Shown here in pieces: positions 1-8,159 of a stretch of DNA of 64,000 nt. The translations under genes and the position numbers were made by a program. The notes under the pieces are model-generated. The model made no database searches. It saw only the letters and a list, made by a program, of their open reading frames with translations, and was not told where the DNA came from. Each line of letters begins with the position of its first letter. The stretch's first letter is position 1. Source of the stretch: Mucilaginibacter sp. L196 (GTDB lineage Bacteria > Bacteroidota > Bacteroidia > Sphingobacteriales > Sphingobacteriaceae); NCBI RefSeq assembly GCF_009765905.1, contig NZ_LMUO01000015.1, forward strand, positions 1 to 64,000. Direction: 5' to 3'.

Positions 1-86
1 AATACTTTGGAAAGGCTATTCCTTCTTTCAAACCATTGCTATCGGTTACAAACACGCGAATAACAGCCCTTGATTTTGTGGGTTAA
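1..86 (+). CDS. possible C-terminal end of a protein cut by the window edge
   Basis: Frame 3 of the plus strand is open from the window edge for 27 codons and stops with TAA at 84-86. The translated tail ends in TALDFVG. Nothing in it identifies a family, and so short an open frame could occur by chance. If real, it is convergent with the minus-strand dioxygenase gene ending at 128. Confidence 0.25.
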   Translation, partial: YFGKAIPSFKPLLSVTNTRITALDFVG

Positions 87-127
87 CTTAAACTCGAAAA
101 GGACACTGCGATTGTAAAAACGCCTCT

Positions 128-1141
128 CTACCAACTCTCACTGCTATTCTCATCAACCGGCGCATAATTAATATACTGTACAAACCGCGGCAATGCAGCA
201 GTATTCGGACTACTGCCATGCGGCAATATATGATGCCAGATAATAAAGTCACCGGCATTAGCGGTTATTGGTTTTGGGCCTAAAGCGTATAAATCCTCCA
301 TGCGTGGATCTATCTCCGCCGGCAAACTTTTCAGCCAGCCTTCTATCCTATTATTAAAACCGGGGACTAAGGTAAATGCACCCTGATTTTCCGCAGTATC
401 TGATAAGTAAAGAATCCCTTGAGTGCCGAATTGAATAGGCGGAATAATACTGGCATCCCAATGTAACCTCGGGCCCTGAAATTTATAGGTTTCTGTTTCT
501 GGTGGGTTAAAACCTACCCTATCGGTATTTACCCAAAGGTCGGTTCGATTCCAAAGCTCTTCAAAGGCTCTCTTAATTTTATCAGCCTTACGGTTGCGTT
601 CCAATACAGCGTGCTGAAATAACTGCACCATAATACCCTGCCTTGCCGGGTGGGCATTATACCACGAAGCCGGATCGTTTCGATCAACTCCTATAAAATC
701 ACATAATTCCTTAATCGTTTCATCGCAATGCTCCTTACTTATGGCATTTCTGATGATGAGGTATCCGTTTTGCTGCCAGAAATCCCAATCAGTTTGTGTT
801 AATAGCTTATTTTCAACTGGAGCAGCTTCAACAGTTTTATCAGTTGAAAACAAAGTATTGAATTGGCTTATTTTTTCTTTATCCAGATCACCTGAAACTG
901 TTAACACCCAATTCTCAAACGCTTCAAACGAGGGTGCTTCCTGGTAAACATATTGTATTGTTTGTTCAAGTCCGAGCCCTATAACCGCCAACAAGGTTGT
1001 ATCTGTTTTCCATTCATCTACAAAAGCATCTGTGCTAAGTTTACCGTCCTTTTTCAGGATAGATTTACTCCAGTATCGTTTAAGGTGTTTTACGTTTAAT
1101 TTCCCTATTTCGTGCGAGGAAACGATTGCTACTACCGACAT
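128..1141 (-). CDS. phytanoyl-CoA dioxygenase (PhyH) family protein
   Basis: A 337-residue protein of the PhyH group of Fe(II)/2-oxoglutarate-dependent dioxygenases. The metal-binding triad is visible as H-x-D in LHWDAS near residues 227-229 and a distal His in HHILPHGSS near 305, followed by an Arg (LPRFVQY) of the kind that binds the 2-oxoglutarate carboxylate. There is no signal peptide, so it is probably a cytoplasmic hydroxylase; the substrate cannot be told from the sequence. About the first 100 residues form an extra domain before the usual PhyH core, which begins at the 'NGYLIIRNAIS' segment. It stands alone, with no operon partner visible on either side. Confidence 0.85.
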   Translation of the reverse strand: MSVVAIVSSHEIGKLNVKHLKRYWSKSILKKDGKLSTDAFVDEWKTDTTLLAVIGLGLEQTIQYVYQEAPSFEAFENWVLTVSGDLDKEKISQFNTLFSTDKTVEAAPVENKLLTQTDWDFWQQNGYLIIRNAISKEHCDETIKELCDFIGVDRNDPASWYNAHPARQGIMVQLFQHAVLERNRKADKIKRAFEELWNRTDLWVNTDRVGFNPPETETYKFQGPRLHWDASIIPPIQFGTQGILYLSDTAENQGAFTLVPGFNNRIEGWLKSLPAEIDPRMEDLYALGPKPITANAGDFIIWHHILPHGSSPNTAALPRFVQYINYAPVDENSSESW

Positions 1142-1242
1142 TATTTAAGGTTTGGTGTATAAGCGAATTTAGCAATAACCGGGAAAATAAAAACGTTCAC
1201 GAAATCATTTTTAATGTGTTACTACTGTACAACTTTAACAAG

Positions 1243-1274
1243 GAAGCAGCAACGTAATTAAACGTTGCTGCTTC
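1243..1274 (-). terminator. hairpin downstream of the porin/secreted-protein unit
   Basis: A perfect 13-bp inverted repeat (1243-1255 with 1262-1274) with a 6-nt loop lies 70 nt past the stop of the gene ending at 1344. Only a weak T-rich stretch follows on the minus strand, so it is terminator-like rather than a textbook Rho-independent site. Confidence 0.5.
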
Positions 1275-1343
1275 AATTATACCGGGAAGCAAGGGACTAT
1301 CCCCATATTCCCGTAAAGTCCCGGTATTAATCAACCAACAATT

Positions 1344-1919
1344 TTACATTGAGGTACTGTGTTCGTACAGGTATTTAACTTTATATTCATTTACCGCTGA
1401 ATCATAAGCGGTTAATGAATTGTCTGTAGCGAAATGAGATTCTATTAAATACTTGAATCGAGGGTTATCAGCGTAAGCACTTTGCAGGTTTTTAATAGAT
1501 AGGGGCTTAATATCTGCAATGGCTGTAATGCTGAAATAATAATTATCAACAGGTTTAGACCACTTACCTTGCTGTACCGTTTTAGGCGAGCTGTACAAAT
1601 AAAAGTCTCTGCCGTCAATTACTTTATATGGGGTGTTGTTAAAATAACGGTAATCACAGTTATTTGACCGATACCCATAAACGGCGCTTTTATAAAAGGT
1701 TTGCTTCTTACCATTGTAAACTACCACAATCTTACCTGAGCCTAAAAACTCATTAAATTTGATAGAGTTACCGTCGTTATCTGTTGTTTTAAAACTCAAC
1801 TTTTGATTGTGATAATCATCAGCGGTTAAATACAAACCACATACTGCACTTTGTGCAAGTGATTTTTGTGCAAATGCTGCCATTAAACAAATAGCAATCA
1901 TTACTTTAAGCGTTTTCAT
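1344..1919 (-). CDS. small secreted protein of unknown function
   Basis: About 191 residues from the chosen start. The open frame extends upstream to 1988, but the Met at 1919 begins a clear signal peptide (MKTLKVMIAICLMAAF, cleavage near AQKSLAQS), so the earlier Met codons are unlikely starts. The mature part has two cysteines close together (SNNCDYRY and AVCGLYL regions) and a charged, Tyr-rich sequence with no family I recognise. It lies 85 nt downstream of the porin gene on the same strand and may be co-transcribed. Periplasmic or surface location is inferred from the signal peptide only. Confidence 0.6.
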   Translation of the reverse strand: MKTLKVMIAICLMAAFAQKSLAQSAVCGLYLTADDYHNQKLSFKTTDNDGNSIKFNEFLGSGKIVVVYNGKKQTFYKSAVYGYRSNNCDYRYFNNTPYKVIDGRDFYLYSSPKTVQQGKWSKPVDNYYFSITAIADIKPLSIKNLQSAYADNPRFKYLIESHFATDNSLTAYDSAVNEYKVKYLYEHSTSM

Positions 1920-2004
1920 TTCATTATTTTTTTTATTGTCTTCAGCTGATCTTTTAAACTTTGATACCATAGCTGATGATAGTATCAAAGGCTTTAAGTT
2001 CTTT

Positions 2005-3354
2005 TTAAAAACGGACGATCAAATCCATTCCGGCAGTATACTGATCTTTCTTAGTGCCGTTATCATATGGGGTAATGCCATCCGCATAAGCACGTTCGTA
2101 TCTTATTTCAGGGCGTATCCGGATGTAATCGTTAAAGTAGTGTACAAAACCTATGGTGTGATCTGAATAGCTGGTTGCATAACCGGTTCTTCCTCCTTGC
2201 GGGTCGCTTAAGTATCCGTTTCTAATGGATATATAATCACGTTTTGATACTAATATTTGGAAATAGTTAACTGCACCAACTGCCGTCATTGTTCCTGGAA
2301 TAGGCGCTCCGGCACCAACATTGGTATAAAATGGCTGGGGTGGACCTGTAATTACAGTACCGCCAACCAATGCATGGTATTGCCATAGGTAATAAGCCTC
2401 AGTCATCATGTGGAAGGTTTTATTAAACTTATGGCCCCAGGTTGCAACCAGCATTTGCAAGTCATCATGCTGGCGGGTATAATCACCGTTACCTAATGCA
2501 TTAATACCACCATATATAGAGTTATTATTATCATGCGATACCCAACGGGCCATTAACAAGCCATTAATCTGTGCAGATTTACTCCATGGCGCCATGTCAT
2601 TACCAGCGTCAACGCCTACTTCTAATTGCCAGTATGATCCAAGTTTAAACGTTGCTTGTGCACCCGTGAAGGTATACGGATCAACCGTAAACATTAGTGA
2701 GTGTGAGTACAGGTAGTTATCAGTAGCCCATTGTGCCTCAATATCGGCAGGCGAAATATAACGGCCTATCTTTAACAACATTCCATCCGCAATCTTAGGG
2801 AAATAGATTAAACCATACATTTCAGCCGGATCGAAACCATATTTATTATTGTTGCCCAATAATTGATTACTGAAATAACCTTTACCTGTAGTATACCGGT
2901 AATCAGTACCGAAAATGGTAGTTGACAAAAAGCCGAAAGAAACATGATCGGTTTGTACTGTATTAGGCTGTAGGTCGAATTTTATTCCAACTTGATCCAA
3001 CATTACAGTATTAGGAATTAAATCGTATGAAGTTGGTGCGTTGGAATTTTTAGAGCTGCTGATGTCTGCACCCGGATCTATCCAGCCATATATTTTTAGC
3101 CTGCTGTTTGATAACCCAAGAAGTTTGGTAAGCGGATAATTGGGCGCTGTAGCATCAGATCCGATTAATGGTGCGCCATCCCAGTCGCTGGTTGGAAACG
3201 GGGGATCAGGAAGTGGCGAAGGAAGTGAACGTTGTACTGTACGTATTTTAGCTGTATCAGCGTTCAGGCTTTTAATCCGGGCAGAGTCAGCCGGATGGGC
3301 AAATGCTTGTGCACCAATTCCGGAAAGGATAAGTAATGCAAATAACTTTTTCAT
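2005..3354 (-). CDS. outer-membrane beta-barrel porin (OmpL/Bbp2-like)
   Basis: About 449 residues. The start at 3354 is preferred over 3402 because it begins directly with a signal peptide (MKKLFALLILSGIGAQAFA). The mature protein opens with a Pro-rich linker (LPSPLPDPPFP) and then alternates aromatic, amphipathic strands, ending in ...MDLIVRF with a C-terminal Phe typical of outer-membrane barrels. The pattern matches the OmpL-like putative beta-barrel porin-2 family common in Bacteroidota. Segments such as LKIYGWIDPGADISSS and the W-rich strands support this. The solute is unknown. The promoter region holds a strong palindrome at 3425-3441, so expression may be controlled. Confidence 0.75.
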   Translation of the reverse strand: MKKLFALLILSGIGAQAFAHPADSARIKSLNADTAKIRTVQRSLPSPLPDPPFPTSDWDGAPLIGSDATAPNYPLTKLLGLSNSRLKIYGWIDPGADISSSKNSNAPTSYDLIPNTVMLDQVGIKFDLQPNTVQTDHVSFGFLSTTIFGTDYRYTTGKGYFSNQLLGNNNKYGFDPAEMYGLIYFPKIADGMLLKIGRYISPADIEAQWATDNYLYSHSLMFTVDPYTFTGAQATFKLGSYWQLEVGVDAGNDMAPWSKSAQINGLLMARWVSHDNNNSIYGGINALGNGDYTRQHDDLQMLVATWGHKFNKTFHMMTEAYYLWQYHALVGGTVITGPPQPFYTNVGAGAPIPGTMTAVGAVNYFQILVSKRDYISIRNGYLSDPQGGRTGYATSYSDHTIGFVHYFNDYIRIRPEIRYERAYADGITPYDNGTKKDQYTAGMDLIVRF

Positions 3355-3424
3355 TTTAAATTTCCTGTTAGATTTAGATAAGGATGTAAATAATTTTTTC
3401 ACGCTTTTATTATTTTAAAAATTG

Positions 3425-3448
3425 CTGACAATAATTGTCAGTTGACAG
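3425..3448. promoter_or_regulatory. palindromic operator candidate upstream of the porin gene
   Basis: CTGACAAT-A-ATTGTCAG at 3425-3441 is a perfect 8+1+8 palindrome. It is followed at once by a partial repeat of the half-site (TTGACAG, 3442-3448). It sits about 70 nt upstream of the porin start codon, where a dimeric regulator would bind. The regulator is not known. Confidence 0.4.
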
Positions 3449-3626
3449 CCTTGTGCCACTATAATGCCAGCCCATCCAGTAAAAAATTAAATAATTGATA
3501 ATTAATTAATTGCAAAAAACAAGAAAACACAAATGCATTTAACCGCACCGTATCAGCATGGTCAAATTTTCAAAACGAAATGATATGAGGTTAAAATGAC
3601 GCTCGGCTAAACGATCATTCTTGCAC

Positions 3627-3660
3627 AAAAAGAAAAAGCCACAAGGTTGGGCCTTGTGGC
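3627..3660 (-). terminator. Rho-independent terminator, minus strand
   Basis: A 9-bp stem (GCCACAAGG/CCTTGTGGC, 3638-3660, 5-nt loop) is followed on the minus strand by TTTTTCTTTTT (3627-3637). It is the first terminator met by transcripts of the MNIO operon, whose last stop codon is at 4114, and it would insulate the porin promoter. Confidence 0.75.
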
Positions 3661-3911
3661 AATAAATTAAGAACAAAATACTGTTGAATAAAACTTATCA
3701 ATCTTTAAAGATTTATTACAAATAATTTTAATCAACATAAATAAACGCAACATAAGTAGCTATTATTCCGTATTTATTTAGACAATCTAAACCATTGTAA
3801 TTAATAATTAATTTAAAAACCTTTAAGAATATAGTTTCGTATAAAGACATATTAAACACAATAATTGCCCAATAAGAAACATCTATTTATAAGAATCTAC
3901 CACCTATCATT

Positions 3912-4106
3912 ATGATATTGCTAATACTTACCATTGAATTAGTTTTAATTTCTCTTTACTATCATTACAACAAAAAAGTTAAAAAGCTTATCGGAACGGG
4001 CAGAATGACCGACATATCAATTGCGGTAGGTTATAAAAAGTTTATTGAAGCGGCAATTATCTTAATCCCATTGTTATTTGTACTTATAAAAACCGACTTT
4101 TTATAA
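3912..4106 (+). CDS. small two-span membrane protein, unknown function
   Basis: A 64-residue ORF with two hydrophobic segments (residues 1-17 and about 47-62) joined by a basic loop (YNKKVKKLIGTGRM). This is the layout of a small hairpin membrane protein. Its stop is 7 nt from the convergent stop of the DUF2063 gene. No family is recognised. The composition is more protein-like than a chance frame, but support is only the ORF and its membrane pattern. Confidence 0.45.
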   Translation: MILLILTIELVLISLYYHYNKKVKKLIGTGRMTDISIAVGYKKFIEAAIILIPLLFVLIKTDFL

Positions 4107-4113
4107 GTAATAG

Positions 4114-4977
4114 CTATTTCAGATAAACATATCCCAAACTAATGGCGACAGGTACCCATAATATTAAGTCTGCCATTATTGTATCGGTAGCAATGCTACA
4201 TACGGATGCAGTATCCATTACCGCGGCCATATAGTTGGGTTTATTTTGAAGGCTATTTAAAAAATGCCACTGCCAGGTTTCCAATTCATGGAAATTAACC
4301 CGGTAGTTTTTCCGGCAGATGCATACAAAACTATCTTGTTTAACCGGTGTTTCAGGTTCAAGCTCATTATAAACGTGCTGAACAAAATCGACCAATGGAA
4401 ATTGCAGATTGAGTAACTTTAAACATGGCGATGTATATATTGCCGTTGTATTAAACAGGTAAGGCATCTGATTGTCACCCACCTCTTCTACCTTATTTTC
4501 CAGCCCCTCTATTCTTGAAACTTCCGCGATACAGCGTTCAAACATCGCCAGATCGACAGGAAGATCATACATCGGTCTGTCAATATCTAAATTATTCGTT
4601 TGGGGTTGAGATCCCTTTAAAAATGCAGGAAACGCTTCGCCCAAATTATACAGATCAGGTGAATTTGGCGGCAACTGAACTAAATATGCTTTTACAAACG
4701 TATGGAACAGGTTTTGGCCAAGGAGTTTATTTAAGGCGGGGTATTCGGCCTCCATACATTCCAGCAAACGGAGAATATATCCTTTAGAATAAATCTCAAT
4801 TTTTTGCTTCGAGGATAATCTAAGCGAAGGACGAATAACTTTATCATTTTTGAGTTGATAATGCTCATCAGCCAGTCGAATTTTATCATCTAACATACCA
4901 GGCCTCACAATTATTGAGGTAAGCCATTTTTGCAGCGTGGTTAACTCACTCATATGTTGCCTGCATTTGATGATCAA
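4114..4977 (-). CDS. DUF2063 (BufC-like) partner protein of the MNIO enzyme
   Basis: A 287-residue protein whose first ~100 residues match the DUF2063 'putative DNA-binding' domain: LQKWLTSII, then SSKQKIEIYSKGYILRLLE and EYPALNKLLG. In DUF692/MNIO systems such proteins (BufC/TglI/MbnC-like) deliver or bind the peptide substrate for the oxygenase, so the Pfam name is misleading. The remaining ~180 residues are the variable second half. The gene overlaps the MNIO gene upstream by 32 nt, which implies translational coupling and a shared job. It is the third and last gene of the operon. Family assignment is firm; a substrate-recognition role is inferred from the family. Confidence 0.8.
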   Translation of the reverse strand: MIIKCRQHMSELTTLQKWLTSIIVRPGMLDDKIRLADEHYQLKNDKVIRPSLRLSSKQKIEIYSKGYILRLLECMEAEYPALNKLLGQNLFHTFVKAYLVQLPPNSPDLYNLGEAFPAFLKGSQPQTNNLDIDRPMYDLPVDLAMFERCIAEVSRIEGLENKVEEVGDNQMPYLFNTTAIYTSPCLKLLNLQFPLVDFVQHVYNELEPETPVKQDSFVCICRKNYRVNFHELETWQWHFLNSLQNKPNYMAAVMDTASVCSIATDTIMADLILWVPVAISLGYVYLK

Positions 4978-5869
4978 CCGGATTTGAAATTACATCAACA
5001 GCCGATGTACGGGAAACGGGCACATTGGGTAAATGCCCTTTTAATACTTCTTTAGCTTTTTGCACTTCGGCTACCAGCTCCGGGTATTCGGGGATATTAG
5101 CATCCCACTCCAGCAATGTAGAAACACCACCGGTAAGTTCCTGCGCCAATTGGTATAATCTCCATACCTGTGTTGGTACGGGTTGATCGTGGGTATCTAA
5201 CAAATAGGTATCGCAATCTGTCGGCCCTGCAACGTGTATTTGCACCACTGATTTATGGGGAATGTTGCGTATATAAAACTCAGGGTCAAACCCATGATTA
5301 AAACCCGATACAAATACGTTATTCACATCGAGCAGTAAACCGCAACCTGTTTTATTAACCAATTCAGACAAAAACTCCCATTCATGTAAAGTAGATGATT
5401 CAAACTCCAAATAAGTTGAAGGGTTTTCCAATATAAGCGGGCGTTGCAAAATATCCTGTATCTGGTTAACCCTACTGGCTACATGGTGCATGCTCTCGAC
5501 AGTTAACGGCAGCGGTAACAAATCATGTGTATTTATATTGGCAACACCCGTCCAGCATAAATGATCGGAGATCCATACCGGGTTAACAAAATCCGCCAAT
5601 TGTTTAAGTTGTTTTAAATAGTCGACATTTAGAGGATCGGTACTACCAACAGACATGGATACGCCATGCATAACAACAGGCCTTATGGAGGCAATGTGAC
5701 TTAACACATGCCTCCCATAGCCAAAATTATTCATATAGTTCTCGCTGATGATCTCAAACCAATCCACTACAGGGTCGTTTTGCATCAGGTGACTGTAATG
5801 CTTACTGCGTAAACCAACGCCAAGGCCTAGATTAGGTAGGCCAAGGCGATTCGTATCGATAGTATCCAT
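4946..5869 (-). CDS. DUF692/MNIO-family multinuclear iron oxygenase
   Basis: A 307-residue TIM-barrel enzyme of the MNIO family (relatives MbnB, TglH, ChrH, BufB), which oxidatively modifies cysteines in peptides. Conserved acidic and His positions are visible: E39 and E43 (FEIISENY), H68 (VVMHGVS), D102-H103 (ISDHLCW), E148 (LILENP), D181 and N184 (LDVNNV), H192, H212 (QIHVAG), D225 and H227 (LLDTHD) and E254-W-D256. This fits an intact multi-iron site. It starts 9 nt after the stop of the ferritin-like gene and overlaps the DUF2063 gene. Modification of the Cys-rich segment of the upstream gene product is inferred from this arrangement. Confidence 0.9.
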   Translation of the reverse strand: MDTIDTNRLGLPNLGLGVGLRSKHYSHLMQNDPVVDWFEIISENYMNNFGYGRHVLSHIASIRPVVMHGVSMSVGSTDPLNVDYLKQLKQLADFVNPVWISDHLCWTGVANINTHDLLPLPLTVESMHHVASRVNQIQDILQRPLILENPSTYLEFESSTLHEWEFLSELVNKTGCGLLLDVNNVFVSGFNHGFDPEFYIRNIPHKSVVQIHVAGPTDCDTYLLDTHDQPVPTQVWRLYQLAQELTGGVSTLLEWDANIPEYPELVAEVQKAKEVLKGHLPNVPVSRTSAVDVISNPVDHQMQATYE

Positions 5870-5878
5870 AATTATTGA

Positions 5879-7960
5879 TTAGGTAGATGGTGGAAAAACC
5901 AAACGGATATCGCTTGTTTTGGGTTTAGCCGGTACAGGTGCCTTACGACTTTCTAATACCTGCGTAAATGCTTCCCAGGCTGTATCATACACCATATCAC
6001 CTGTTTTAAAATCAATATTTCCGGGTAGTTTTTTTATAGTATGTGCTCTTCCTACAAAATCATTCAACTCCATAATACCTGATGTTACAGGCTTTTTATC
6101 CGCATCGGTACTAATTACCGGGTATATTTGCGATGCGGAGATCGGAACCGCGCAGCCCCCGAAACTTGCACAAATATTATCTGCAGGCGAGCTATAAACA
6201 GTTGATGTTGTAGGTTTTGGAGCAGGCCCGCCGCATAAATTCTCAACAGTTTTCAGAGACATCACGCTTGAACCACATGATTTTGACTGGCCAACCTGCT
6301 GTACAAACCCGCAGCCGCCTTGTGCCTTACATGAGTTTGAACCACGACAATTGTGATAAATTTCTGCTGATGCACAGGTATTATCAGGTGGATTACCGCT
6401 CAGGTCCATACCCTGGCATGCATGGTACAAATAACCATTTACTATTGGCTGTACGCCAGTCGCGAGGTTTGGTAGCTGCCCAAATACAGCCCAGCACATC
6501 ATCAATCGATCACCAGAACCACCCATTGATGGGAACGGGAAACCAACAGTACTATCTTGCCAATATTTATCAAGTACGGTAGTAATACCGGCTATTGCGC
6601 CTGTGGCAATTTCACAAAACTGTTTGTAATTAGCATCCCGTTTAGGGTCAGTCAGATCCATCACTCCGCTTGGGTCATTAAGACGGTTTAGTGCTGCCGC
6701 GATATCATCTGCTGATGGCAATGGATATTTATTTTTATTGTAATCAGGTGTTTTTAGGTCTTCAGCTTTCCATTTGTTCGGGCCTGGCCTTGTTGTTTTA
6801 TGCCAGGTTGGCCAGGTTACAATTTTACCGGCCTCCAAATCGTCCCGTATCCGTTCAAATCTTTCATAGTGATCTTCTACGCCGTTGTTAAAACGGGCAA
6901 AAGCATGAGATGATGGTGCTGGCTTTCCACTATCTGTAAATGAAGGATAATCAGCTTTTAAAGCATCGTCTGCCGCCTGGTTATCAGGTTTTACTGCTTG
7001 TAAACCTACGGATGGGCGCAGATTTTTGGTAATATCAGCGCCTTCACCCTGATCGGTAATTGCAGAGATCAGTTTAAAAACAACATTTTTGGCTTCCTCA
7101 GGAAGCCAACCTTCAACCGTAGTTTGCATGTGCTGAAACTCCTTATAAGGGTGACCATTTGATACCGTGTTAAAAATATCCTGTTGTATAGATGCCGGTT
7201 GGTATACTTCTTCCCACAAGGTGGTTACTTGCCCGGAGTCACTTTTATAGGTAATATCGAAATAATCCCATAAACACTGATACATTTGGCCTATGCCACC
7301 AAACATAGGTAACTCATCACCTTCTTGCCAGTTTTTAAATGGTGCTATTGGAAAATATTTATGTACCTCGCTTTTTTTGATACGTGCTTTGGCTTCTTCT
7401 TCGGGTGCCTCTATCGCCAAAAACAGATCATTTTGTGTATAATTTAATTCATCCAGCTTAACTCGTATCTTACTGTAATCAACTTTATTATAAACAGGTT
7501 CGCAATCTTTAAAATCGATTATATTGGGTATAACTGTTGAGTTTTCGCTATAACAGTTCCACGCGTAATTATCACTTGCAGGCGACATTTGCGTGAATAC
7601 CGGTGTAACACCAACCGCGTTAGCTAAATTAGAGGCTAACTGCAAATGCAGCATTTCTTCAATAAAAACACTAAAAATAGTATTAAACGCTTTTTCGTTT
7701 TCGGGAATATTGGATGATAATCCGCTTCCCGGTCTGAATGTTGGTGCTAATCCGGGCCATAAACGCCCCTGGTAAAGATTGTTTTGCCCCGTAATTTGAT
7801 GCATTCCCTGTATGGAATACAAAGAGGTCATGTAAAGCGGAATAGTAAATAGTTCAACATTTACCGCTGCCTGCACAATGGCTTTTATTGCAGCTTTATC
7901 CGTTTCCAAAAATTTTGGATTTCGATCAAAAAGATCTTTTTTGTCGGCTTGAGTTTTCAT
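5879..7960 (-). CDS. VioB-type ferritin-like protein with a Cys-rich C-terminal segment
   Basis: A 693-residue protein with no signal peptide. Residues about 20-270 match the ferritin-like domain of the iminophenyl-pyruvate dimer synthase (VioB) group: helix one carries E36 (NVELFTIPLYM) and a later helix has E101-E102-x2-H105 (IEEMLHLQL), plausible di-iron ligands. Residues 515-603 contain nine cysteines (515, 529, 538, 544, 550, 562, 576, 597, 603) in Gly/Asn-rich surroundings such as HNCRGSNSCKAQGGCG. That resembles MNIO substrate sequences. A further ~90 residues follow. It is first in an operon with the MNIO and DUF2063 genes. The ferritin-like part could be an oxygenase, and the Cys segment the site modified by the MNIO; both roles are inference. 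Confidence 0.8.
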   Translation of the reverse strand: MKTQADKKDLFDRNPKFLETDKAAIKAIVQAAVNVELFTIPLYMTSLYSIQGMHQITGQNNLYQGRLWPGLAPTFRPGSGLSSNIPENEKAFNTIFSVFIEEMLHLQLASNLANAVGVTPVFTQMSPASDNYAWNCYSENSTVIPNIIDFKDCEPVYNKVDYSKIRVKLDELNYTQNDLFLAIEAPEEEAKARIKKSEVHKYFPIAPFKNWQEGDELPMFGGIGQMYQCLWDYFDITYKSDSGQVTTLWEEVYQPASIQQDIFNTVSNGHPYKEFQHMQTTVEGWLPEEAKNVVFKLISAITDQGEGADITKNLRPSVGLQAVKPDNQAADDALKADYPSFTDSGKPAPSSHAFARFNNGVEDHYERFERIRDDLEAGKIVTWPTWHKTTRPGPNKWKAEDLKTPDYNKNKYPLPSADDIAAALNRLNDPSGVMDLTDPKRDANYKQFCEIATGAIAGITTVLDKYWQDSTVGFPFPSMGGSGDRLMMCWAVFGQLPNLATGVQPIVNGYLYHACQGMDLSGNPPDNTCASAEIYHNCRGSNSCKAQGGCGFVQQVGQSKSCGSSVMSLKTVENLCGGPAPKPTTSTVYSSPADNICASFGGCAVPISASQIYPVISTDADKKPVTSGIMELNDFVGRAHTIKKLPGNIDFKTGDMVYDTAWEAFTQVLESRKAPVPAKPKTSDIRLVFPPST
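6152..6433 (-). other. nine-cysteine segment, putative MNIO substrate region
   Basis: This codes for residues 510-603 of the ferritin-like protein. Cysteines are at 515, 529, 538, 544, 550, 562, 576, 597 and 603. The core C-R-G-x-N-x-C-K-x-Q-G-G-C-G resembles the repeated CxG and CK-x-G-x-GxC patterns of bufferin-type precursors. The rest of the 693-residue protein has far fewer cysteines, so the clustering is not a matter of composition. Confidence 0.6.
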
Positions 7961-7983
7961 GAATGGTCTAGGTTTTTTATTGA

Positions 7984-8013
7984 CTAAAGGTACTTAAATA
8001 AACAATTCACAAA
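7984..8013 (-). promoter_or_regulatory. Bacteroidota-type promoter for the ferritin/MNIO operon
   Basis: On the minus strand TTTG (8010-8013) is followed after 17 nt by TACCTTTAG (7984-7992), close to the -33/-7 consensus TTTG and TAnnTTTG. It lies just upstream of the start codon at 7960. The -7 element has A where the consensus has G. Confidence 0.4.
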
Positions 8014-8091
8014 TACATTTATTAAAATAAATAATTCAACAACTTAATCACCACACAACTTAAGGGAATATCGTAAAAAATGTCTTAAACC

Positions 8092-8120
8092 AGCAAATGC
8101 AGCCCTTGGCTGCATTTGCT
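8092..8120 (-). terminator. hairpin terminator of the metal-efflux operon
   Basis: A perfect 13-bp stem (8092-8104 with 8108-8120) with a 3-nt loop lies 40 nt past the stop of the CzcA-like gene. On the minus strand a T6 run (8076-8081) follows about 10 nt after the stem, so termination is likely but not textbook. Confidence 0.6.
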
Positions 8121-8159
8121 ATTAACGATTAATATATATAAAGGGGTATTAATGTAGCA

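Larger units (their letters stand above)
3355..3911. other. 557-nt intergenic region between porin and small membrane protein genes
   Basis: This stretch has no convincing open frame. It contains the palindrome at 3425-3448 in the porin promoter region, a minus-strand terminator at 3627-3660, and otherwise very AT-rich sequence. A TAGTTTCG sequence around 3828-3836 resembles the -7 element for the plus-strand gene at 3912, but it departs from TAnnTTTG and no -33 element was seen. Confidence 0.6.

Noticed and set aside
741..947. Plus-strand open frame opposite the PhyH gene
   Set aside because: It is a shadow of the dioxygenase gene; the protein has no family features and the minus-strand frame has clear catalytic motifs.
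1280..1325. Imperfect inverted repeat ACCGGGA...TCCCGGT downstream of the secreted-protein gene
   Set aside because: The arms are short and the loop is long; the better hairpin at 1243-1274 explains termination.
3449..3480. TGGCAC/TGGCAT sequences upstream of the porin, looking like a sigma-54 -24 box
   Set aside because: No TTGC box follows at the required distance, and sigma-54 promoters are not typical for this phylum.
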